Shown here: one piece after another, positions 7,422 through 12,817 of the stretch
How the letters are laid out: each line of letters opens with the position of its first letter
How positions within the stretch are numbered: the stretch's first letter is position 1
Assembly: GCA_964652155.1 (NCBI GenBank)
Contig: CAZZBK010000131.1
Span: 1-16,416 of the forward strand
From: CAZZBK01 sp964652155
Lineage (GTDB): Bacteria; Planctomycetota; Planctomycetia; Pirellulales; PNKZ01
Direction: 5' to 3'
DNA length: 16,416 nt
Made by a program: the position numbers and the translations under genes
Notes under the pieces: model-generated
The model's database searches: none
Told to the model about the DNA's origin: nothing
Seen by the model: only the letters and a program-made list of their open reading frames with translations

Positions 7422-8042
7422 CTACGCCACAGCCGCTTGGTTCTGAAACAGATCCCAGGACCTTTTCAATTCCTGGCGCAACTGGCTGACCCGACCGGCC
7501 GTGAACCCGAACAGGCGGGCCACGGTGCCGGTCGCTTCGCCGCGAGCCAGCGACTTGGCAATCTTGCGTTTGTTGCGTCCCAGGGATTTGAACCAGTCGG
7601 CCACGTCGATCCGCGCGGCCGCCGTTTCGGCCGGTCCGGCCTGACGGTCCTCGATCAGCACTTCGCGCCACTCCCCTTGCTGTTCGTCGAATTCGCCAAG
7701 TTGCTCGACAGCGAAACTCTTAACGCGCTGTGCGTAGCGCGAACTAACGTCGCGCACATTGAGCTTCGTGCCGACACGCCGACCGGCACGCACCTGACGA
7801 ATCGCGTACTGGGCCAGCGGTGTGGGATAAGCCAAATCGACCTTGTCCCGCTCGGCCAACCGCACGAAAGCGACGAATGCATTCGCGACTATCTCGGTGA
7901 TGAGTTCTTCACGGATCTCAGGCCTAGCGAAACGAAAGGCCATGCGGGCCTGTTCACGAATGTGCGGCAACATTTCCAGAAAACGATCGTGACACGCCGG
8001 TACGGACTGCTTGTGACTTTGAGTTTTTGCAAACGCGATCAT
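7422..8042 (-). CDS. Sigma-70-region-4-like HTH protein of recombinase-bearing islands
   Basis: This 206-residue soluble protein starts at ATG 8042-8040 with GGAGG 8 bp upstream; an in-frame upstream start would read through a hairpin and is rejected. The C-terminal part, about 161-190 (IAKSLARGEATGTVARLFGF then TAGRVSQLRQELKRSW), is a helix-turn-helix of the sigma-70 region 4 type. The N-terminal half (RFARPEIREELITEIVANAF, then a segment with LAYPTPLAQYAIRQVRAGRR) resembles the helical region 2 of ECF-like sigma factors only in outline. From memory, similar proteins are common beside recombinases in planctomycetes and are left as hypothetical; I could not verify this by search. It is likely a transcription regulator of the island, either a divergent sigma factor or a DNA-binding protein that borrowed the fold. 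It is preceded by a terminator-like hairpin within its probable 5' leader. Confidence 0.75.
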   Translation of the reverse strand: MIAFAKTQSHKQSVPACHDRFLEMLPHIREQARMAFRFARPEIREELITEIVANAFVAFVRLAERDKVDLAYPTPLAQYAIRQVRAGRRVGTKLNVRDVSSRYAQRVKSFAVEQLGEFDEQQGEWREVLIEDRQAGPAETAAARIDVADWFKSLGRNKRKIAKSLARGEATGTVARLFGFTAGRVSQLRQELKRSWDLFQNQAAVA

Positions 8043-8055
8043 GGGAGCGACCTCC

Positions 8056-8086
8056 AAAAAATGAGACCGCCCCCGACGGGGCGGTC
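8056..8086 (-). terminator. Terminator-like hairpin in the leader of the sigma-like gene
   Basis: GACCGCCCC (8065-8073) pairs with GGGGCGGTC (8078-8086) across a 4-nt loop. Read on -, the stem is followed within 3 nt by six T, then at once by GGAGG, the ribosome binding site of the sigma-like gene. It has the form of an intrinsic terminator, but lies where it would attenuate the gene at 7422-8042. It may instead simply terminate the transcript of the 58-codon gene. Confidence 0.65.
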
Positions 8087-8136
8087 GTGTGAGAACACAA
8101 CCACCCCGCAACGTGCGAGGAGGAACGAATCAATCG

Positions 8137-8155
8137 GGTTGCCGCGTGGGCAACC
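8137..8155. repeat. Small inverted repeat between the 58-codon gene and the sigma-like gene
   Basis: GGTTGCC (8137-8143) pairs with GGCAACC (8149-8155) over a 5-nt loop. No T tract follows on either strand. It lacks the CGACG loop seen in the neighbouring hairpins and may have no function. Confidence 0.35.
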
Positions 8156-8200
8156 TCAACCAGAGAAGACAATCACTACGGAACCATCGAGCCAGCGCCA

Positions 8201-8377
8201 TCAGGCCTTCGAGGCTGGGGAATCACCACTTTCTTTCTGGCCCTGTTGATAACTGTTTGATTGAGACTGCTGCTCGCGCAACCAACGCTTGGCGAGCAAC
8301 TTGGCGACGGTGTCGAAAAATTGCTCAACGCAACGCTGCGACTGTGCCGGTGTTTCCGGCGGCAAACGAGGGGACAT
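8201..8377 (-). CDS. Small hypothetical protein, 58 residues
   Basis: On the minus strand ATG at 8377-8375 has AAAAAGGA 6 bp upstream and an open frame to TGA at 8203-8201. The product begins MSPRLPPETPAQSQ, continues with a probable amphipathic helix (CVEQFFDTVAKLLAKRWLRE) and ends in a Gln/Ser-rich polar tail. It has no signal peptide or membrane segment. Codon third positions are G/C-rich in the helical part, as in the neighbours, and the ribosome binding site is good, so it is likely a real gene. It lies between the serine recombinase and the sigma-like gene on the same strand. No family is recognised with certainty; a DNA-binding accessory or excisionase-like role is possible but unsupported. 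Confidence 0.6.
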   Translation of the reverse strand: MSPRLPPETPAQSQRCVEQFFDTVAKLLAKRWLREQQSQSNSYQQGQKESGDSPASKA

Positions 8378-8402
8378 GCCGAGTCCTTTTTATGTGAGTG
8401 AC

Positions 8403-8434
8403 AAAACGAAACCACCGGCCGACGGGCCGGTGGT
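8403..8434 (-). terminator. Stem-loop with weak T-rich tail before the 58-codon gene
   Basis: ACCACCGGCC (8411-8420) and GGCCGGTGGT (8425-8434) form a perfect 10-bp stem with loop GACG on +. On - it is followed by TTCGTTTTGT, a poor T tract, and 25 nt later by the Shine-Dalgarno of the 58-codon gene. It could be a weak terminator or a leader structure controlling that gene. Confidence 0.5.
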
Positions 8435-8480
8435 CGTGACCGAACCGCCGTACAACGGGGCTCGGTTTCAGAACGCCTAT

Positions 8481-8515
8481 AAAAACAGGGACGCACCGAC
8501 GATGGTGCGTCCCTG
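8481..8515 (-). terminator. Intrinsic terminator downstream of the serine recombinase gene
   Basis: CAGGGACGCACC (8486-8497) and GGTGCGTCCCTG (8504-8515) form a perfect 12-bp stem with a 6-nt loop. On - the stem is followed directly by TTTTTA. It lies 63 bp after the recombinase stop codon and should end that transcript. Confidence 0.8.
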
Positions 8516-8522
8516 GGTGAAT

Positions 8523-8570
8523 GTCCGAACTCAAGATTCGGACGTGAAGCAATGCCCGTGTGTCACGGGC
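8523..8570. repeat. Two further stem-loops in the recombinase 3' region
   Basis: GTCCGAA (8523-8529) pairs with TTCGGAC (8537-8543) over 7 nt, and GCCCGTG (8554-8560) pairs with CACGGGC (8564-8570) over 3 nt. With the terminator at 8486-8515 they make three consecutive hairpins in 85 bp directly after the recombinase stop. They may protect the mRNA 3' end or form a recombination or protein-binding site; neither is shown. Confidence 0.5.
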
Positions 8571-8577
8571 TCATGAA

Positions 8578-11331
8578 CTACGCGGCATCATGGTCGCCGT
8601 GTGGGCGATCAAGTTGCTGTTTGACCCGATACACGGTGCTCTTGCCGCAGCCGATCTGCCGAACAATCTCGGCTGGCTTCGTACCCGCCTGTAACAACGC
8701 GCGGATCTGCTGATGAACTTCCGCACCCAGGTGCGAGTACGTGCCGCGCTTGGGAGTCTTGCCACTTTCAACCGCCTCGCGGACGAGTTCGGGATGGCCG
8801 TAATCGTACGCGCGACGAACCGTACCTTCGCCGATACCTAAGCTGGCGGCGATCCGTGCGAAGGACAACTTCTGCACATCGCGCATCTCAACAACCTGCG
8901 GCGAGTTTTCGATGTACTCGACGCGATTGCCTGTCCCGGTCCGTTTGCCCGACTTCCACTGTGGCCGCTCGCCGGTCTCGGCGAACTTGAGAATCTGCTC
9001 GGCGTAGGCCCGGCACATTCCATGTGCCGAGGCGATACTCTCGACACTAGCCCCGCTGGCGCGCAGTTGCTTGAACCGGGGAGCCAGCAACTCGTACTTC
9101 GGCACCTTTTCCAGAGCGATCTCTACCACCGGGTGTTGATCCGCTTTGACATCGCTGGGCGTCGGCTTGCCGTTAGCCAACCAGTCGATCGCCTTCAACA
9201 AGTTCGGACGGAATGTGGCAATCCAGCGCGCACCGGTCTTGCGACCAAGAATTGCTTCCTGCCGCACCCGGATCGGGCCGGTGATCGTCCGCAACGCTTC
9301 TGCAGCTACTGGAATGTCACCACCGAGCGTCTCACGCAGACGATCGAGATACTCTCGGGCCTTTTCCAACGTCAGCGGCTTGACCTGCTTACGGACCGCC
9401 CCTTCGGCTTCACGAATCTTGGCCTGCAGCGCAATGACCTCGCGCTGCAGTTCCTTGACCCGATCGTTGTAGGCGATGCAGAGTTCCCGATCGGCTTCAT
9501 TCTCAACCAACAACACGAGCTTCTTGATCTTGGCCTGTTGCTTCCGCAGATCGACTTTCCAAGGCCGGGTATCGACCAGCGGCCTCTGAGCCTCGATCGC
9601 CAAGTGCTCGTTCGCCCGACGGACGAGCGCTTCGAGAAGCACATCGGTCAGGATGTTGCTCCGTAGCCAACTCAACAAGGATTTCTCGATAATATCGGTA
9701 CTCTTCGAGGTCGACAGACGGCAACCGCGCGCACCGGCGAGACCGTGCAGGCAAGCTGTCTGCTTATGCTGCTTCGTCGAGCGATTCAGTTTCAACTCAG
9801 CCTGACAATAAGCGCAGAACAACGTGCCGCTGAACAACGTCGTCGCCGATACTTGGTTGCGGGACTGCTGTTTGCCAGTTCGCGGGCTGGCCCGTCGCAT
9901 CGCTGCTAACTTGCGCCGCGCGGCACGCCACTGGGGGATCGGCACCAAGGCCATCGTCGGATCGTACCGAACCACCCACTCCTTATGCGGATTGGGTAGC
10001 ACGAGCCATTTGTCCGCGTCCAGATCGTACTCACGGCGGGTTTTGTTCCAGATGAAAACCCCGATCGCATCCGGCCCCCACAACTGCTTCTTGATCGCGG
10101 CTTCCGTCCAGTTATCGGATCCGTCGACCTTCCGCCGATTGAATTCGCGCGTGATCTTGTACGGTGACCAGTTCTGCTCGACGAACAGATCAAACGCCAG
10201 CCGCCGATCGTCGCGTGTGACCGGATCGATGCAGCGCTCGTAGATCGGTTGCCCCTGGGCATCCGTCACCGGTCGGCCATGCTCGTCGCAATGGATACGC
10301 CGGGCAAAGCCGAGGCCGAATTTGCCCAAGCAGGTGCCGCGCCGGGCCGCACCCGACATGCCGCGCTTCACTTTTTCGCGCAGTCCCTTGATGAACAACC
10401 GTGACAACAGGCCGTAGATCGTAATCTTGATGTCCCAATCGACGCTGCCGAGATCGAAACCGTCGGACGCGCCGATCATCCGCTTGTTCAACCGTTTCGA
10501 GCGAGCAGCCAGCTTCCACCACTCGATGGCATCACGCGAAGCACGGGTGAAGTCGTCGATGTAGGTCGTTTCGATCCATTGCTCGGGGTCTTCCAGAACG
10601 CTTTTGTAGGAAGCATATCCCTGGCGCGACGCATCGAGACCAGTGACCGAATAGTCGGCGAAGACGTACTGCCAAGGAATCAACCGCTCTTCGGCCTGGG
10701 CCTTGTTCAGGGAGTTGACCAACTGGTCGAGCACCGATGTGGGAGAACTGTTCTCGCAGGAGTAGCGGTTGTAACTCCCTGCCAGCTTGACCGCCAATTT
10801 GGTAAACGGGGACAGGGCGTCGGCATCGACCTTACCTGAGCGATGCCGCTGCTTGAAATCGGCGACCATTTGGGTCAGCACTTCCGGCGTGGGTTCAGGA
10901 AACAAAGCCAGCGTGGCCAATTTCGGCCAAAGCTTTCGCTGTCGTTCCAGGAACACCTTGGCCAGCTTGACCAGTTCTTCGTCGGTGGGCAGGCCACGGT
11001 CAGCTTTTTGACGACGTGGTTGGCGTTGCGATCGTGGTAGCGGAATCCGGGCACTGTTGAGCTCCGGCGTAGACTCAGAGGCGTCGCCTTGTTCACTTGC
11101 GACACGATCAACTTCGCCTGCTGCCGATGGTGGCGGCAGTTTAGCGGGCAACGCCCCTTTGCGAACTCGCGACGAGTTTTTGCGTCGATCTCGACGACGT
11201 CGTCGAGCAAGGCAGCGTAAGCCGCTTTGAGTCGTTACGGCCTTTGCGCCAAATTGGGCAGCGATTTGTTGAAGCTGTGCCCAATCTGAGTATACGGTGG
11301 CAACCGAGATTGTTGCGGCAGAAGCGTTCAT
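8578..11331 (-). CDS. Large serine recombinase with N-terminal extension and C-terminal HTH repeats
   Basis: The product has 917 residues from ATG at 11331. The resolvase catalytic domain begins only near residue 185 with YNRYSCENSSPT, where Ser191 is the expected nucleophile, followed by DYSVTGLDASRQGY and DDFTRASRDA with the conserved Arg. A recombinase domain follows (VKRGMSGAARRGTCLGKFG, then DPVTRDDRRLAFDLF). Next come a zinc-ribbon (CAYC, then CLHGLAGARGC) and a charged coiled coil. The last 200 residues hold about three helix-turn-helix units (ASVESIASAHGMCRAYAEQI, SFARIAASLGIGEGTVRRAY, PAEIVRQIGCGKSTVYRVKQ). The basic N-terminal extension of about 180 residues is unusual, because the catalytic domain normally lies at the N-terminus. 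The start is uncertain: the frame stays open to a TTG at 11445, but that stretch lies over tandem repeats. The enzyme would integrate or excise a mobile element by serine-mediated strand exchange. It ends with TAG. Confidence 0.88.
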   Translation of the reverse strand: MNASAATISVATVYSDWAQLQQIAAQFGAKAVTTQSGLRCLARRRRRDRRKNSSRVRKGALPAKLPPPSAAGEVDRVASEQGDASESTPELNSARIPLPRSQRQPRRQKADRGLPTDEELVKLAKVFLERQRKLWPKLATLALFPEPTPEVLTQMVADFKQRHRSGKVDADALSPFTKLAVKLAGSYNRYSCENSSPTSVLDQLVNSLNKAQAEERLIPWQYVFADYSVTGLDASRQGYASYKSVLEDPEQWIETTYIDDFTRASRDAIEWWKLAARSKRLNKRMIGASDGFDLGSVDWDIKITIYGLLSRLFIKGLREKVKRGMSGAARRGTCLGKFGLGFARRIHCDEHGRPVTDAQGQPIYERCIDPVTRDDRRLAFDLFVEQNWSPYKITREFNRRKVDGSDNWTEAAIKKQLWGPDAIGVFIWNKTRREYDLDADKWLVLPNPHKEWVVRYDPTMALVPIPQWRAARRKLAAMRRASPRTGKQQSRNQVSATTLFSGTLFCAYCQAELKLNRSTKQHKQTACLHGLAGARGCRLSTSKSTDIIEKSLLSWLRSNILTDVLLEALVRRANEHLAIEAQRPLVDTRPWKVDLRKQQAKIKKLVLLVENEADRELCIAYNDRVKELQREVIALQAKIREAEGAVRKQVKPLTLEKAREYLDRLRETLGGDIPVAAEALRTITGPIRVRQEAILGRKTGARWIATFRPNLLKAIDWLANGKPTPSDVKADQHPVVEIALEKVPKYELLAPRFKQLRASGASVESIASAHGMCRAYAEQILKFAETGERPQWKSGKRTGTGNRVEYIENSPQVVEMRDVQKLSFARIAASLGIGEGTVRRAYDYGHPELVREAVESGKTPKRGTYSHLGAEVHQQIRALLQAGTKPAEIVRQIGCGKSTVYRVKQQLDRPHGDHDAA

Positions 11332-11561
11332 GCACTCCGGCCGCTCAGCACCGTGAAACGGCGTCGGAGGAGTTTTGTGCTGTGCTGAAATTGTGCTGAA
11401 AACAACGCCAGTCAGCCCCAAACAACCACAAACAACCGCAATCAACCGGAGATAGACATCTCTTTGCCAAATCAGGGGTTGAGGCTGAAACGCTTGCCCT
11501 GGAATGGCTTGCGAAAAGTGGCCCGGGATATTCCCTTGCCCTCCGCTTTTCTAAGTCGTTA
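11332..11561. promoter_or_regulatory. Recombinase upstream region with phased short tandem repeats
   Basis: This 230-bp gap between the two recombinase genes has no gene of its own. It holds two direct copies of TGTGCTGAAA (11381-11390 and 11392-11401, period 11 bp) and three 10-bp units CAAACAACCA, CAAACAACCG, CAATCAACCG at 11420-11449. Periods of 10-11 bp place the copies on one face of the helix, as expected for cooperative protein binding. The array lies about 50-120 bp upstream of the recombinase start and may be an operator or an attachment or arm-type site. No clear -35/-10 pair is seen on -. Confidence 0.5.
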
Positions 11562-12511
11562 TCAATCATCGGCTTGCGAGTTTTGACTCGCGGCCGAGTT
11601 TGGCCCGTCGGTGCCCTCAGAAGGCCGACTGTTGATAAAAGTGTTGATGTTTTCATGCTGACGCCAAAGTTCGTCGGCAATTTCGTCCGCATCCTGATCG
11701 ACGTAATATTTCAGCGTCGTCTCGATGGACTTGTGGCGCATTAAACGCTGAAGCGTTACCGGTTTGAGCTTAGACGCCCAGCGAGTGGCAAAGGATCGAC
11801 GTAGATCATGAGCCGTCGCATACCGATCCGCTTGCTTGTCGACGACCACTTGGGCCTGTTTGCCAATCGTTGAAATGATCCGACCGACCCGCTTCGGGGT
11901 GATCGGTTTAGCGGTTTGTAGGCCGTCGAGTTTGAATACCAAGCCGGATCGTTGATCTTCCGGTGTTTTCGCTAAAAACTCCGCGAAGTCTGGCGCGATC
12001 GGCAGTTTGCGATCCTGATGCCCCTTTTCCGCCTCAGCGTATATTCGCAATTGGGGATGCCGGCCCCCCAAATCTATCCAGATAGATGACGCTTCGTCCC
12101 ATGATAGCACGGTCGATTCTTCCAACCGCAGACCGGACAGCCACAAGCCTTCGAGATAGTGCTTCCAGGCGGTTGTATCGTGCGGACGAATGGCTGGCAC
12201 CGCATCCAGCATTTTTTTGAACTCTTCGTGGGAGATCGGTCGCCCTCGCATTAATGTTCGACCGCGTGCCCGTTTTGGCATGTGGATTTTGGGGAGCTTA
12301 TGCAGATACCCCATCGATACAGCCCAACTGAGTGCGGCACGAATCTGACGTAGATAACTGGCAATGGACGTTTCCTGGATTTCGGTATCTCGCAGCTTCG
12401 CTTGAAACGCACTCAACACACTGTCGGTCAGGCTCGAAAGCTTTGCTGGATTGATGAGTTTTTCAAGATGATTGAACGCCGTGGAGGTCGAAAGCTGCGA
12501 TTTAGGCGCTA
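11562..12511 (-). pseudogene. Tyrosine recombinase/integrase, 5'-truncated
   Basis: The frame holds about 316 codons of a phage-type integrase. It retains a SAM-like core-binding segment (TSIASYLRQIRAALSWAVSM) and the whole catalytic domain: Arg in SGLRLEES (codon 12126-12128), HDLRRSFATRW (His codon 11808-11810), the RHKSIETTLKYY block with the second His and the nucleophilic Tyr. The C-terminus ends in a Ser/Asn-rich tail. The normal N-terminal arm-binding region of roughly 80-100 residues is missing: upstream of about 12511 the frame runs antisense through a nirD-like gene and gives only an Arg-rich nonsense sequence. No good start codon with ribosome binding site is seen at the cut. It is therefore probably inactive, or makes a shortened protein from an internal start. 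It is transcribed in the same direction as the serine recombinase 230 bp downstream. Confidence 0.8.
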
Positions 12512-12515
12512 GGCT
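12503..12515. other. Junction joining truncated integrase and truncated nirD
   Basis: Integrase-like coding on - ends and NirD-like coding on + begins within these bases. An in-frame TAG at 12503-12505 blocks the NirD frame, and NirD-like residues YATQN start at 12515. Both genes lose their 5' end here, which fits a deletion or illegitimate recombination event at the island edge. No repeat is visible at the joint. Confidence 0.6.
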
Positions 12516-12817
12516 ACGCGACACAAAACATGTGCCCGCACAAGCAGCAGTTCGTGCTCGGCCGCGGCATCGTCGGCGACGCCGACGGAACACCCAAGGT
12601 GGCCTGCCCATTGCACAAGAAAACGTTCTCGCTGGAGAGCGGCGCGTGTCTCTCGGGCGATCCCTATCAGATCGAGACGTTTTCCGTTCGGGTAATCGGC
12701 GACGACGTGCAGCTGGAGTTGCCGCGCGCCGAGCAGCTTGCCGGTTCGCTGGCGACAAAACACTTCTGTGGACAGCTTCCGTGCCGTGTCGAGGAACCGG
12801 TCACGTCAGGGTATTGA
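12512..12817 (+). pseudogene. nirD: Nitrite reductase small subunit NirD-like Rieske protein, 5'-truncated
   Basis: About 101 codons on + read YATQNMCPHKQQFVLGRG, then KVACPLHKKTFSLESG, then a tail with IETFSVRV, ELPRAEQL and ATKHFC. This matches the NirD-type Rieske domain of assimilatory NAD(P)H nitrite reductase. The [2Fe-2S] ligand motifs CPH (Cys codon 12533, His 12539) and CPLH (Cys 12605, His 12614) are intact. The first 40 or so residues are missing, replaced by integrase DNA, and an in-frame stop lies just upstream. An ATG at 12530 falls inside the iron-sulfur motif and has no Shine-Dalgarno, so expression is doubtful. The stop TGA (12815-12817) abuts the stop of the convergent gene. 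No nirB or 5' part of nirD is present in the window. Other ferredoxin-like Rieske proteins are less likely given the CPLHKKTFSL block. Confidence 0.82.

Noticed and set aside
7437..8249. 270-codon open frame on + across the sigma-like gene
   Set aside because: It crosses a terminator-like hairpin, has no ribosome binding site or domain, and is antisense to a better-supported gene.
8056..8570. Hairpin cluster considered as a CRISPR array
   Set aside because: The stems differ in sequence and spacing is irregular; there are no repeated units with unique spacers and no cas genes.
11332..11445. Possible N-terminal extension of the serine recombinase from a TTG start
   Set aside because: It would translate the tandem-repeat region, has no Shine-Dalgarno, and ATG at 11331 is available, although its own Shine-Dalgarno (GGAG, close spacing) is only fair.
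12512..12758. Arg-rich N-terminal extension of the integrase frame (about 80 codons)
   Set aside because: This stretch is the antisense of the NirD-like coding sequence and has no integrase character, so it was excluded from the integrase call.
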